39,463 bases of DNA from Arenimonas sp. GDDSR-1 (GCF_025980345.1 NZ_JAPDUI010000026.1:1-39463), one strand, 5' to 3'. Shown: positions 16,896 through 25,386, numbered from the stretch's first letter. Numbers and translations: made by a program. Notes: a model not told the origin generated them from the letters alone.

Positions 16896-18026
16896 ATGCC
16901 GATGGCCACATGGCTCGACAATACCGAACCCGGATTGGATCCGGACCCGCAGCAGGCCGGACGGCTGCTGGCTTCGGGTGACTGGACATTCCGCCGGGCC
17001 CAGCGCCTGCTGGATCTGATTGCGGCTAGCGGAACCGGCGTCATGTCGGTCGATGCCAGCGGCATTTCGCGTCTGGACGCAACCGGTTCGCAGCTGCTGC
17101 TGGCCTTGCTGGCGCAGCACGGGCTGACGGCGTCGGCATTCCACGCCAAACCCGAACACGAAACCCTGATCAATGCCGTCCGCTCCGCCTCGGCACCGCT
17201 GCCGAAACCGCCCGCCGCGGGCGCGTTGCTGTACCGGATTTTCGAAAGCATCGGGAAATGGGTCGACAATGCCTACCGCAATATCCTGGTCTTTCTTGCC
17301 TTCCTCGGCAGGACCCTGCTCAGCCTGATCGAAAGCCTGCTCAATCCGCGGCACTGGCGGGTGACCTCGATCGTATTCCACATGCAGGCCGTCGGTTTGA
17401 ATGCCGTGCCGCTGGTGATGCTGCTGAGTTTCATGGTCGGCGCGGTGGTCGCCTTTCTTGGCGCCACGGTACTCAGCGAATTCGGCGCGCAGCTGTGGGT
17501 GGTGGAACTGGTCGGCGTGGCCTTCTTCCGCGAATTCGGCGTTCTGCTGACCGCCATCCTGCTCGCCGGCCGTACGGCCAGTGCGTTCACTGCCCAGATC
17601 GGTTCGATGAAAAGCGGCGAAGAACTGGACGCCATCCGCACCATGGGCCTGGACCCGATCGAGCTGCTGGTACTGCCGCGTCTGAAGGCCCTTCTGCTCA
17701 CCCTGCCCTTGCTGACTTTTTTGGCCACCATGGCCGGTCTGCTCGGCGGCATGGCCGTCTGCGTCTGGCACCTCGACATCTCGCCGGAAATGTTCATCGG
17801 CCGCCTGCAGAACGAGTTGTCGCCGCGGCATTTCTGGGTGGGCATGAGCAAAGCCCCGATTTTCGCCATGGTCATCGGACTGATCGGCTGCCTGGAGGGT
17901 TTCAAGGTCGAAAACAACGCGCAATCGGTCGGTGAACACACCACCTCCAGCGTGGTGCAGTCCATCTCCCTGGTCATCCTGCTCGATGCGCTGGCCGCCA
18001 TGTTCTTCATGGAGCTCGATCTGTGA
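16896..18026 (+). CDS. Mce-type lipid ABC transporter permease with N-terminal STAS domain (MlaB-MlaE fusion)
   Basis: 376 residues. The first about 100 form a STAS domain like MlaB (GVMSVDASGISRLDATGSQL), keeping the D-x-T-G segment whose threonine matters in E. coli MlaB. The rest is a complete MlaE permease with several membrane helices and the family signatures FFREFGVLLTAILLAGRTAS and GEELDAIRTMGLDPIELLVL. It would form the inner-membrane channel of a phospholipid/lipid transporter. AGGA at 16884-16887 suits ATG 16896; ATG 16887 and 16902 are alternatives. The stop overlaps the ATPase GTG start (GTGA). In E. coli MlaB is a separate protein, so fusion guarantees 1:1 stoichiometry. Confidence 0.9.
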   Translation: MPMATWLDNTEPGLDPDPQQAGRLLASGDWTFRRAQRLLDLIAASGTGVMSVDASGISRLDATGSQLLLALLAQHGLTASAFHAKPEHETLINAVRSASAPLPKPPAAGALLYRIFESIGKWVDNAYRNILVFLAFLGRTLLSLIESLLNPRHWRVTSIVFHMQAVGLNAVPLVMLLSFMVGAVVAFLGATVLSEFGAQLWVVELVGVAFFREFGVLLTAILLAGRTASAFTAQIGSMKSGEELDAIRTMGLDPIELLVLPRLKALLLTLPLLTFLATMAGLLGGMAVCVWHLDISPEMFIGRLQNELSPRHFWVGMSKAPIFAMVIGLIGCLEGFKVENNAQSVGEHTTSSVVQSISLVILLDALAAMFFMELDL

Positions 18027-18799
18027 GCACGGAGTCCATCATCGAAGTATCGGGCCTGACCAACCGGTTCGGCGATGCCGTCGTGCATGACAGTCTCGAC
18101 CTGGAAGTCCGTGCCGGCGAAATCATCGGCGTGGTCGGCGGCTCCGGTTCCGGAAAGTCGGTGCTGATGCGCAGCATCCTCGCCCTGCACCGGCCGCAGG
18201 CCGGGCGCATCCGCGTGCTGGGCCGCGACGCGCTTTCGGTCGATGCCGGAAGCCGCGAATTCATCGAAGGCAACACCGGGGTACTGTTCCAGAACGCCGC
18301 GCTTTTTTCGTCGCTGACCGTTCTGGAAAACGTGATGGTGCCGCTGAAGGAGCACAGCAGTTTGCCGGAAGCGGTCATCCGCGATCTGGCCATGATCAAG
18401 ATCCAGCTGGCGGGACTGAGTGCCGACGCCGCGCTCAAATTGCCGGCCGAACTGTCCGGCGGCATGCGCAAGCGGGCCGGCATCGCACGGGCACTGGCAC
18501 TCGATCCGGCACTGCTGTTTCTCGATGAACCGACTGCCGGCCTGGACCCGATCGGCGCCGCCGGTTTCGATCAGTTGATTCTGTCCATCCAGCGCGCACT
18601 GGGACTGACCGTGTTCCTGATTACGCACGATTTGGATACCTTGTACACTATCTGCGACCGTGTAGCGGTGCTGGCCGACCGCAAGGTCCTGATCAATGCA
18701 CCGATCGACCGGGTCGCTTCGTTCGAGCATCCTTGGATCCAGGAATACTTCCACGGACCGCGCGGACGGGCCGCCGCACATGCCCAGGAGACGCTGTAA
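18023..18799 (+). CDS. mlaF: Mce-type lipid ABC transporter ATPase (MlaF-like)
   Basis: A 258-residue ABC ATPase that energises the MlaE-type permease. The Walker A is GGSGSGKS (about 38-45), the Q-loop LFQNAALFSSLTVLENV, the signature LSGGMRKR, the Walker B LLFLDEP with catalytic Glu, and the H-loop LITHDLDTLY. SGGMRKR rather than SGGQ is typical of the MlaF branch. It starts with GTG overlapping the permease stop by 4 bases and ends TAATG with the MlaD gene, so translation is coupled throughout. Confidence 0.94.
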   Translation: MSTESIIEVSGLTNRFGDAVVHDSLDLEVRAGEIIGVVGGSGSGKSVLMRSILALHRPQAGRIRVLGRDALSVDAGSREFIEGNTGVLFQNAALFSSLTVLENVMVPLKEHSSLPEAVIRDLAMIKIQLAGLSADAALKLPAELSGGMRKRAGIARALALDPALLFLDEPTAGLDPIGAAGFDQLILSIQRALGLTVFLITHDLDTLYTICDRVAVLADRKVLINAPIDRVASFEHPWIQEYFHGPRGRAAAHAQETL

Positions 18800-19743
18800 T
18801 GGAAACACGTGCCAATCATGTCCTGATCGGGGTTTTCACCCTGGTGGTGCTGACGCTCCTGGTCGGCTTCGCCCTGTGGGCCGCCAAATTCGCCTCCGAC
18901 AGCAGCTGGAATGAATACGATGTGGTGTTCTCGGAAGCGGTCACCGGCCTGGGCATCGGCGGTACGGTGCAGTTCAACGGCATTTCAGTCGGCGAGGTGC
19001 GCCGTCTGGAAATCGATCCGACCGACCCCAACAAAGTGCTGGTCCGGGTGCGCATCCAATCCAATACGCCGATCAAGATCGACACCGAGGCCAAACTGGC
19101 CTTCGTTGGATTGACCGGCATTACCCAGATCCAGCTGAAATCCTACAATGCCAAAAGTCCGGCACTGGTGCCCACCGAGAGCACGCCGGTTCCGCGCATT
19201 TACGCCAAGGAATCGGCGCTGTCGAAACTGTTCAGCTCGACCGACGACATCACCACCACCGCGACCAATGTCATGCTGCGCCTGAACCAGGCCTTCAGCG
19301 ACGAAAACATCAAGAGCATCAGCAAAACCCTGGATAACCTCGAGAAGATTTCCGGCTCGGTCGCTGCCGAGCGCCAGGACATCGGCGCCATCATCCGTGA
19401 TACCCGGGCCGCCATTGCCAAGCTCGACAGCACCTTGGCCAGCACCGACAGCATCGCCAAGAAACTGGACAGCGGCGTGGCCGACCAGTTGCCGGACCTG
19501 ATCGCCAAGCTGGAAAAAACCCTGGTCCAGTATGAAGCGCTCGGCCGCAACGCCAACCGTATTCTCGAAACCAATGGCGATGCCATCGACAACTTCTCGC
19601 AGCAGGGGCTGGCCCAGGCCGGCCCGGCCATTGCCGAGCTGCGTACCCTGCTGAAACAGCTGCGCCGCGTTGCCGCCGAAATCGAAGAACGCCCGAACGC
19701 GCTGGTGACCGGTAAAAGCACCACCGAGGAATTCAAACCATGA
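18799..19743 (+). CDS. mlaD: MCE domain substrate-binding protein (MlaD-like)
   Basis: A 314-residue periplasmic protein anchored by one N-terminal helix (NHVLIGVFTLVVLTLLVGFA). The MCE domain follows at about 40-120 (YDVVFSEAVTGLGIGGTVQF, VGLTGITQIQLK). The remaining about 190 residues are a long helical region with coiled-coil character, longer than E. coli MlaD (183 in total) and closer to the LetB/PqiB-type or Pseudomonas-type MCE proteins with helical tails. By family it forms a hexameric ring that binds lipid at the permease. AGGAG about 10 bases upstream supports the ATG. The start overlaps the mlaF stop by one base and the stop overlaps the next ATG (ATGA). Confidence 0.92.
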   Translation: METRANHVLIGVFTLVVLTLLVGFALWAAKFASDSSWNEYDVVFSEAVTGLGIGGTVQFNGISVGEVRRLEIDPTDPNKVLVRVRIQSNTPIKIDTEAKLAFVGLTGITQIQLKSYNAKSPALVPTESTPVPRIYAKESALSKLFSSTDDITTTATNVMLRLNQAFSDENIKSISKTLDNLEKISGSVAAERQDIGAIIRDTRAAIAKLDSTLASTDSIAKKLDSGVADQLPDLIAKLEKTLVQYEALGRNANRILETNGDAIDNFSQQGLAQAGPAIAELRTLLKQLRRVAAEIEERPNALVTGKSTTEEFKP

Positions 19744-20366
19744 ACAAGCATCCTTTGCGCTTCATGCTGGCATTGGCGATGGTACTGCCGCTGGCCGGCT
19801 GCATTTCGCTGATCAAGGAACCGGATCCAATCGCCGTGTACGCGCTGCGGCCGCAGGCGGTCGACGCCGCCAGCCTGCCCGAGGTGAACTGGTCGCTGAC
19901 CGTGATCCGCCCGAACAGCGTCGCCTTTCTGGACTCCAACCGCATCGCGGTGCGTCCGGAACCGAATGTTCTGCAGGTCTACAAGGGGGCGAACTGGTCG
20001 GAATCGCTGCCCGATCTGGTTCAGGCCAATCTGGTGCAGGCCCTGGAAAATTCCGGGCGGATCAAATCCGTGTCGCGCCAGAACAGCGGCGTGCCGGCGG
20101 AAGTGGCGATGCTGGTCGACATCCGCCAATTCGAATCGGTGTATGCCCCGGGCGCCAGAATTCCCGACGCCGTCATCCAGATGCATGTCAAAGTGCTGGA
20201 ATATCCGAGCAACCGCGTCATCGCGGCGCAAACCTTCAATGCCGCCATTCCCGCGGCCAGCAAGGACATCCCGGATGTGGTTTTGGCCTTCGAGCGCGGC
20301 CTGAACACCGTCAACGCCGACATCATCGCCTTCACCCTGGCCAACGGCCGCAGCAAAGCCAAATAA
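19740..20366 (+). CDS. ABC-type transport auxiliary lipoprotein (PqiC/DUF330-like)
   Basis: A 208-residue lipoprotein. The N-terminus MNKHPLRFMLALAMVLPLAG ends in the lipobox L-A-G-C, with acylated Cys at residue 21. ISLIKEPDPIAVYALRP and INS-type WSLTVIRPNSVAFLDSNRIA fit the ABC_trans_aux (PqiC) fold. In PqiABC the equivalent lipoprotein sits at the outer membrane and binds the MCE component. Here it ends a four-gene coupled operon with STAS-MlaE, MlaF and MlaD. No MlaC-type shuttle gene is present, so this protein may supply the outer-membrane contact. The residue after Cys is Ile, not Asp, consistent with outer-membrane sorting by the E. coli +2 rule. Confidence 0.82.
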   Translation: MNKHPLRFMLALAMVLPLAGCISLIKEPDPIAVYALRPQAVDAASLPEVNWSLTVIRPNSVAFLDSNRIAVRPEPNVLQVYKGANWSESLPDLVQANLVQALENSGRIKSVSRQNSGVPAEVAMLVDIRQFESVYAPGARIPDAVIQMHVKVLEYPSNRVIAAQTFNAAIPAASKDIPDVVLAFERGLNTVNADIIAFTLANGRSKAK

Positions 20367-20368
20367 GC

Positions 20369-20989
20369 TCACTCCGCCCGGGCCGATGTCCGGATATTTC
20401 TGAAAGTCAGGTTGATGCGGCCATCCACCTGCTTCGCGGTTCGCGGCAGGCTGTGCCGGTAATTTTTCTGGGTCTCGCCGCGCATCAACAGCAGACTGCC
20501 ATGCGCCAGTTCAATGCCCGATGATTTTCCGCCGGCGCGTGGACCGAACAGGAAACGGCGCACACCGCCGAGGCTGACCGAGGCGATTACCGGGTTCGGG
20601 CCGAGCTCGGGTTCATCATCGCTATGCCAGCCCATGGCATCGCGGCCGTCGCGGTAATAATTCAGCAGCACGCTGTTGAAGACGGTGCCGGCCAATGTTT
20701 CCACCGCCGTTTTCAGGCGAGATACCGGCGCAATCCAGGGCTCGGGCATGAACCGGGTGTTGGAATAGCGGTATGCCGCGCCCGGATCGCCCATCCAGCA
20801 GCACAGGCGCGGCGTGGGCAGCTGCCGGCCGTGGATGAACAGTTGCGGCTGCTGCCACGGCACGGCGTGCACAAGGGCGGAAAACAGGGCATCGGCCTGC
20901 GCCGGCGGCAGGAAGGCGGGCGCGTAGGCGATATCGGCATGCGGGAGCGGCAGGGCCTGCAGACCGGAAAGTGCGGATTCCTCGAACAT
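20369..20989 (-). CDS. AlkB-like Fe(II)/2-oxoglutarate-dependent dioxygenase
   Basis: 206 residues of the AlkB2/AlkB3-like branch, which repairs alkylated DNA or RNA bases by oxidative demethylation. The iron triad is present: H-x-D in MGWHSDDEPELGP and the distal His in NYRHSLPRT. The 2-oxoglutarate-binding arginines lie in RINLTFRNIR. The substrate lid YRYSNTRFMPEPW and NSVLLNYYRDGRDAMGWHSD are family-typical. ATG 20989 is chosen because upstream codons have no family match and lie over the ETF-QO gene. It is divergent from ETF-QO with a 64-base gap and converges to 2 bases from the lipoprotein gene. Confidence 0.9.
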   Translation of the reverse strand: MFEESALSGLQALPLPHADIAYAPAFLPPAQADALFSALVHAVPWQQPQLFIHGRQLPTPRLCCWMGDPGAAYRYSNTRFMPEPWIAPVSRLKTAVETLAGTVFNSVLLNYYRDGRDAMGWHSDDEPELGPNPVIASVSLGGVRRFLFGPRAGGKSSGIELAHGSLLLMRGETQKNYRHSLPRTAKQVDGRINLTFRNIRTSARAE

Positions 20990-20999
20990 CCCGCGATTA

Positions 21000-21028
21000 T
21001 TGCCCAAAGCGCGCGAAACCGCGACAAT
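21000..21028 (+). promoter_or_regulatory. candidate sigma70 promoter for ETF-QO
   Basis: TTGCCC (21000-21005) and GACAAT (21023-21028) are exactly 17 bases apart in the 64-base gap between the divergent AlkB-like gene and ETF-QO. The ETF-QO ATG follows about 25 bases after the -10, with GAGG as its Shine-Dalgarno. Confidence 0.5.
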
Positions 21029-21053
21029 AGAACGATATTTCCGAGGTGTCCCC

Positions 21054-22655
21054 ATGTCCGAACGCGATGTAATGGAATACGACGTATTGACCGTAGGCGC
21101 CGGCCCGGCCGGGCTCGCTTTCGCGCTGCGTCTGAAACAGCTGAATCCGGCCCTGAGCGTCTGCGTCATCGAAAAAGCCTCCAGCGTCGGGGCGCATGCA
21201 CTCTCGGGCGCCGTCATCGAAACCGAAGCGTTGGACGAACTGATTCCCGGCTGGCGCAGCAGTCCGCCGCCGATCTGCGTCCCGGCCAAAAACGACGAGT
21301 TCTGGTTCCTCAGCAAAACCGGAGGCTTCAAAGCACCGATCAATCCGCCGCAGATGAGCAACCACGGCAACAGCATCGTTTCGTTGGGCGCCCTGTGCGC
21401 CTGGCTGGCCGGTCATTGCGAGGCGGCCGGCGTGGAAATCTATCCGGGCTTCGCCGCCTCGGAAGTCCTGTACGATGAGGCCGGCGCCGTCTGCGGCGTG
21501 CGCATCGGCGACATGGGCGTGGCCAAGGATGGAACGCACAAACCGACCTACACCCAAGGCATCGATATCAAAGCCAAAACCACGGTGCTCGGCGAAGGCG
21601 CGCGCGGACATTTGAGTAAACAGCTGATCGCCCGCTTCAAACTGGATGCCGATAGCGACCCGCAGAGCTACTCGATTGGCATCAAGGAACTCTGGCAGGT
21701 GCGCGAAGGAGTGTGCGAACCCGGCAAGATCGTGCACAGCATGGGCTGGCCTGCCGACAGCGCCACCTACGGCGGGAGCTTCCTGTACCACCTGGACGGC
21801 AACCGCATCGCGCTCGGCTACGTCTCGGGCCTGGACTACAGCGATCCGAATTACCAGCCGTACGAGGCATTCCAGCAGTGGAAGAACCACCCAAGCGTGA
21901 AACCGCTGCTCGAGGGCGGCAGCATCCTATCGGCCGGTGCACGCGCCATCGTCACCGGCGGCTACCAGAGCCTGCCGAAGGTCGAGATGCCCGGCGCGCT
22001 GCTGATCGGCTGCGCTGCCGGTCTGGTCAACGTGCCGAAAATCAAGGGCGTGCATCAGGCCCTGCGCTCGGGCATGCTGGCCGCCGAACACATCGCGGCC
22101 AACAATGATTCAGCAGGCTGGGACGCCAAACTGCGCGCCTCAAAGGTGGTCGCCGAACTCAAGAAGGTGCGCAATTTCAAACCGGCGTTCAAGAAGGGCC
22201 GTCTGTTCGGCCTGATCAACGCCGGCTGGGAAACGCTGACCGGCGGCCTGTCGCCGTGGACGCTGAAGGTGAAGGCGGACTGGTCGAGCCTGAAGAAATT
22301 GAGCGAAGCCGAATCGCCGCAGCGCGAATATGTGGAACGCACGCTGGCTCCGCGCGACCGACTGGCCGGCGTGTATTTCGCCGCCACCGAACACGATGAA
22401 GACCAGCCGGTGCATCTGCAGGTGGCCGACACCGACATCTGCATCACCAAATGCGCCGAGGAATACGGCAACCCGTGCACACGCTTCTGCCCGGCCGGCG
22501 TGTATGAAATCGCACAGGACGATGCCGGAAAGCGTCTGCAGATCAATGCCGCCAACTGCGTGCACTGCAAGACCTGCGACATCAAGGACCCGTACCAGAT
22601 CATCAACTGGGTCACGCCGGAAGGCGGTTCGGGCCCGAACTACCAGAATCTTTAA
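21054..22655 (+). CDS. electron transfer flavoprotein-ubiquinone oxidoreductase
   Basis: A 533-residue membrane-associated FAD/4Fe-4S enzyme passing electrons from reduced ETF to ubiquinone. The N-terminal dinucleotide motif is GAGPAG (15-20), followed by HALSGAVIETEALDELIPGW and EGARGHLSKQLI. The C-terminal ferredoxin-like part carries the cluster ligands C479 (FCPAGVYE) and C502, C505, C508 (NCVHCKTCDIKDP). The ending PYQIINWVTPEGGSGPNY is highly conserved in this family, and the length is normal. ATG 21054 has GAGG at good spacing. EtfB and EtfA lie 1 kb downstream on the same strand, separated by a frameshifted ATP-grasp gene. Confidence 0.96.
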   Translation: MSERDVMEYDVLTVGAGPAGLAFALRLKQLNPALSVCVIEKASSVGAHALSGAVIETEALDELIPGWRSSPPPICVPAKNDEFWFLSKTGGFKAPINPPQMSNHGNSIVSLGALCAWLAGHCEAAGVEIYPGFAASEVLYDEAGAVCGVRIGDMGVAKDGTHKPTYTQGIDIKAKTTVLGEGARGHLSKQLIARFKLDADSDPQSYSIGIKELWQVREGVCEPGKIVHSMGWPADSATYGGSFLYHLDGNRIALGYVSGLDYSDPNYQPYEAFQQWKNHPSVKPLLEGGSILSAGARAIVTGGYQSLPKVEMPGALLIGCAAGLVNVPKIKGVHQALRSGMLAAEHIAANNDSAGWDAKLRASKVVAELKKVRNFKPAFKKGRLFGLINAGWETLTGGLSPWTLKVKADWSSLKKLSEAESPQREYVERTLAPRDRLAGVYFAATEHDEDQPVHLQVADTDICITKCAEEYGNPCTRFCPAGVYEIAQDDAGKRLQINAANCVHCKTCDIKDPYQIINWVTPEGGSGPNYQNL

Positions 22656-22663
22656 GGACCGTC

Positions 22664-23523
22664 ATGCTCGCTCTCGTCTCCGTCGCCGCCGCCCATGCCC
22701 TGGATGAAGATCTGGCACCGCTGTCGGCCGCGCTGGACGAGGCCGGCATCGCGCACCGCGTGGTGTACTGGGATGAACCCTTCGTGGATTGGTCGCACTA
22801 CCGCGCCGTGCTGATCCGCTCGCCGTGGGACTACATCGACAAGCTGCCGGAATTCCTGGCCTGGGCCGCGCGTGTTTCCGAACAGAGCACGCTGTTGAAT
22901 CCGCTTGAAGTCATCACCAGCAACACCGACAAGCATTACCTCGAAGTACTGGCCGGCCAAGGCATTCACACCGTGCCCAGCCGCTTCATCGAACCCGAAC
23001 AGCATGCCGAAGACGGCCTGCATGCCTTCCTTGAGGCTTTCGACCATGCCGAATTCGTGGTCAAGCCGGCCGTAGGTGCCGGCTCGAAAGACGCGCAACG
23101 CCATGGCCGTGAAGAAGTCGATGCGGCACTGATGCACATCAAGCGCCTGCAGCTGAAGAACCGCAGCGTGTTGCTGCAGCCTTATCTCAGCCGCGTCGAT
23201 GAAGCCGGTGAAACCGCGCTGCTGTATTTCAACGGCGTGTACTCGCATGCCATCCGCAAAGGCCCGTTGCTCCCGAAGAAATCATGGCGCGTGTGCCGGG
23301 TGAAGATGAAATGGCCTTGGCCGGGCAGGTCATCGCCGCCCTGCCCGCCCTGTTCGGCTTGGACGGTCCCTTGGCCTATGCGCGCATCGACCTGCTGCGC
23401 GACGAAGACGGCCGACCCTGTCTGCTGGAGCTCGAGCTGACCGAGCCCTCGCTGTTCTTCAATTACGCCGATGGTGCCGCCCGGCGTTTTGTCTCCGCCC
23501 TGAAAAGCCGCTTAAGCCTTTGA
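22664..23523 (+). pseudogene. ATP-grasp (RimK/glutathione-synthetase-like) protein, frameshifted
   Basis: From the ATG at 22664 (8 bases after ETF-QO) the frame reads as an ATP-grasp ligase-like protein: RSPWDYIDKLPEFLAW, LNPLEVITSNTDKHYL, FVVKPAVGAGSKDAQR. At about 23270-23272, after RKGPLL, similarity moves to the frame starting at C23272 (P-E-E-I-M-A-R-V-P-G-E-D-E), which carries the essential C-terminal ATP/Mg part (ARIDLLRDEDGRPCLLELEL, TEPSLFF) and stops at 23523. One missing base near 23271 would explain it; repaired, the protein would be about 286 residues. As read, translation stops at 23440 without the metal-binding residues. The break is not in a homopolymer longer than three. A true mutation and a sequence error are both possible. 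The substrate is unknown. Confidence 0.78.
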
Positions 23524-23538
23524 TTTCACATTTCCTTC

Positions 23539-23574
23539 AGCCCAAACGGCTGTTTGAAAAACCGGATTTGGGCT
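23539..23574. other. inverted repeat overlapping the etfB promoter region
   Basis: AGCCCAAA (23539-23546) and TTTGGGCT (23567-23574) form a perfect 8-base inverted repeat with a 20-base centre, which contains a further CGG/CCG pairing. The right arm touches the likely -10 TAGAAT (23574-23579). There is no T-run after it, so an operator or a Rho-type terminator for the preceding gene is possible. Confidence 0.4.
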
Positions 23575-23579
23575 AGAAT
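23551..23579 (+). promoter_or_regulatory. possible etfBA promoter
   Basis: TAGAAT (23574-23579) is a good -10. The -35 is poor (TGTTTG at 23551-23556 with a 17-base spacer, or TTGAAA at 23554 with only 14). The leader to the etfB ATG is about 38 bases and contains AAGGGG/CCCCTT arms (23580-23585 and 23606-23611). Confidence 0.4.
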
Positions 23580-23623
23580 AAGGGGCTGATTTTTCCCGAA
23601 ACACTCCCCTTTGAGGCCGAGCA

Positions 23624-24370
23624 ATGAAGATTCTGGTTGGTTACAAGCGCGTGGTCGATTACAACGTGCGCATTCAAGTCAAACCCGACGGTTCCGGTGT
23701 CGTCACCGATGGCGTGAAACTGTCCGCCAATCCGTTCGACGACATCGCTCTGGAAGAAGCCCTGCGCATCCGCGACAAGGGTCTGGCCACGGAAGTAGTG
23801 GTGGTCACCATGGGTCCGGCCGATTGCCAGGCGCACATCCGCAACGGCCTGGCCATGGGCGCCAACCGCGCCATCCACGTGGTCACCGAGGCCGCCATCC
23901 AGCCGCTGACTGCCGCACGCGCGTTCCTGAAATTGATTGAAAAAGAGCAGCCCGGCCTGGTGCTGATGGGCAAACAGGCCATCGACGATGATGCCAACCA
24001 GACCGGCCAGATGCTGGCCACGCTCTGGGGCCGTCCGCAGGCCACTTTTGCCGGCGCCATCGCCATCGACGGCGGCAAGGCGCAGGTCACCCGCGAAGTC
24101 GATGCCGGTCTGGAAATCCTCGACATCGATCTGCCGGCCGTGGTCACCGTCGATCTGCGTCTGAACGAGCCGCGTTTCATCAAGCTGCCCGACATCATGA
24201 AAGCCAAGAGCAAGCCGCTGGAAACCCTCGCCTTCGCCGATCTGGGTGTGGAATCCGCCGACTTCCTGGAAACCACGCACTACGCACCGCCGGCCAAACG
24301 CAGCAAAGGCGTGATGGTCAAAGACGTCGCCGAGCTGGTTGCCGCCCTGAAAAACAAAGGACTCGTCTAA
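23624..24370 (+). CDS. etfB: electron transfer flavoprotein beta subunit
   Basis: A 248-residue AMP-binding subunit of the ETF heterodimer, which accepts electrons from acyl-CoA and other dehydrogenases. The start MKILVGYKRVVDYNVRIQVK and NPFDDIALEEALRIRDKG are hallmarks. MGKQAIDDDANQTGQMLA and the ETF-beta signature region VDLRLNEPRFIKLPDIMKAK are present. GAGG lies about 9 bases upstream. The stop shares one base with the etfA ATG (TAATG). Confidence 0.96.
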   Translation: MKILVGYKRVVDYNVRIQVKPDGSGVVTDGVKLSANPFDDIALEEALRIRDKGLATEVVVVTMGPADCQAHIRNGLAMGANRAIHVVTEAAIQPLTAARAFLKLIEKEQPGLVLMGKQAIDDDANQTGQMLATLWGRPQATFAGAIAIDGGKAQVTREVDAGLEILDIDLPAVVTVDLRLNEPRFIKLPDIMKAKSKPLETLAFADLGVESADFLETTHYAPPAKRSKGVMVKDVAELVAALKNKGLV

Positions 24371-25308
24371 TGTCTCGCGTACTGATCATCGCCGAACACC
24401 TGAACGGCCAACTCAACGGCGCTACCGCGCGCTGTGTGTCCTGCGCCGCCGCCCTCAATGCCGACGCCATCGACGTGCTGGTGCTGTCCGATGCCGGCCA
24501 GTCCGTAGCCACGCAGGCCGCGAAAATTTCCGGCGTCAGCACAGTGCGGGTGTCCGATAATGCCGCCAACGCCCATGCCATCGCGCAGGTCCTCGCACCG
24601 CAGATCGCGCAGGCCGCCGCCGGCTACAGCCACGTGTTCGGCCCGTCGACCACCTTCGGCAAAGATCTGATGCCCTGCGTGGCCGCCCTGCTCGGGGTCG
24701 GCCAGATTTCGGACGTGATGAGCGTGGAATCCAGCCACAGCTTCAAGCGCCCGATCTATGCCGGAAACGCCATCATCACCGTCAATGCACCGGCCGACAA
24801 GCCGGTGGTCGCCACTGTCCGCACCGCGTCCTGGCCGGCCGCCGGAAATGACGGCAGCGCCGGTATCGAACCGCTTTCCCTGTCGGCTCCGCTGCCGGCG
24901 CACACCCGCTTCGTTTCCCTGCAGCAAGGCAAGTCCGACCGCCCCGATCTGCAGAGCGCCGGCAAAGTGGTCTCCGGTGGCCGCGCCCTGGGCTCGGCCG
25001 AGAACTTCGCCATCGTGTATTCACTGGCCGATAAGCTCGGTGCCGCCGTCGGTGCCTCGCGGGCCGCGGTCGATGCCGGCTATGTGCCCAATGAGCTGCA
25101 GGTCGGCCAGACCGGCAAGATCATCTCGCCCGAGCTGTACATTGCCGCCGGCATTTCCGGTGCCATCCAGCACCTCACCGGCATCAAGGACGCCGGCACC
25201 ATCGTCGCCATCAACAAGGACGCCGAAGCACCCATTTTCGAAGTGGCTGATTTCGGTCTGGTCGGCGATTTGTTCCAGATTCTGCCGGAACTCGAAAAAT
25301 CGATCTAA
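24370..25308 (+). CDS. etfA: electron transfer flavoprotein alpha subunit
   Basis: A 312-residue FAD-binding partner of EtfB. The C-terminal FAD domain carries [40 protein letters not shown] and the ETF-alpha signature [20 protein letters not shown], followed by [19 protein letters not shown]. It is translationally coupled to etfB. With the ETF-QO gene upstream, the window encodes a complete path from dehydrogenases to ubiquinone. A strong terminator follows 30 bases after the stop. Confidence 0.97.
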   Translation: MSRVLIIAEHLNGQLNGATARCVSCAAALNADAIDVLVLSDAGQSVATQAAKISGVSTVRVSDNAANAHAIAQVLAPQIAQAAAGYSHVFGPSTTFGKDLMPCVAALLGVGQISDVMSVESSHSFKRPIYAGNAIITVNAPADKPVVATVRTASWPAAGNDGSAGIEPLSLSAPLPAHTRFVSLQQGKSDRPDLQSAGKVVSGGRALGSAENFAIVYSLADKLGAAVGASRAAVDAGYVPNELQVGQTGKIISPELYIAAGISGAIQHLTGIKDAGTIVAINKDAEAPIFEVADFGLVGDLFQILPELEKSI

Positions 25309-25337
25309 CTCTCTGATTCAATTCAGTTACTGCAGTG

Positions 25338-25365
25338 AAAAAAACGGCCCGCAAGGGCCGTTTTT
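25338..25365 (+). terminator. rho-independent terminator after etfA
   Basis: AAAACGGCCC (25341-25350), the tetraloop GCAA and GGGCCGTTTT (25355-25364) form a perfect 10-bp stem ending in a run of five T (25361-25365), with an A-run before it. It closes the etfBA transcript and isolates the next operon. Confidence 0.9.
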
Positions 25366-25380
25366 GTGATTCGCATCACA
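25365..25380. promoter_or_regulatory. CRP/Clp-type operator palindrome
   Basis: TGTGA (25365-25369), six bases TTCGCA and TCACA (25376-25380) exactly match the CRP family consensus TGTGA-N6-TCACA. In xanthomonads the same site is used by Clp, the CRP homologue that responds to c-di-GMP. The centre lies about 49 bases before the expected transcription start of the downstream promoter. The site begins on the last T of the etfA terminator. Whether it activates or represses cannot be read from sequence. Confidence 0.7.
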
Positions 25381-25386
25381 GTTTTT

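Noticed and set aside
17273-18808. A 511-codon minus-strand frame opposite the Mce permease and ATPase genes
   Set aside because: The plus-strand genes have complete motifs and overlapping start/stop coupling; the antisense product has none.
23258-23290. Programmed -1 ribosomal frameshift in the ATP-grasp gene
   Set aside because: There is no X-XXY-YYZ slippery heptamer at the frame change and no obvious downstream pseudoknot; a mutation or sequence error is simpler.
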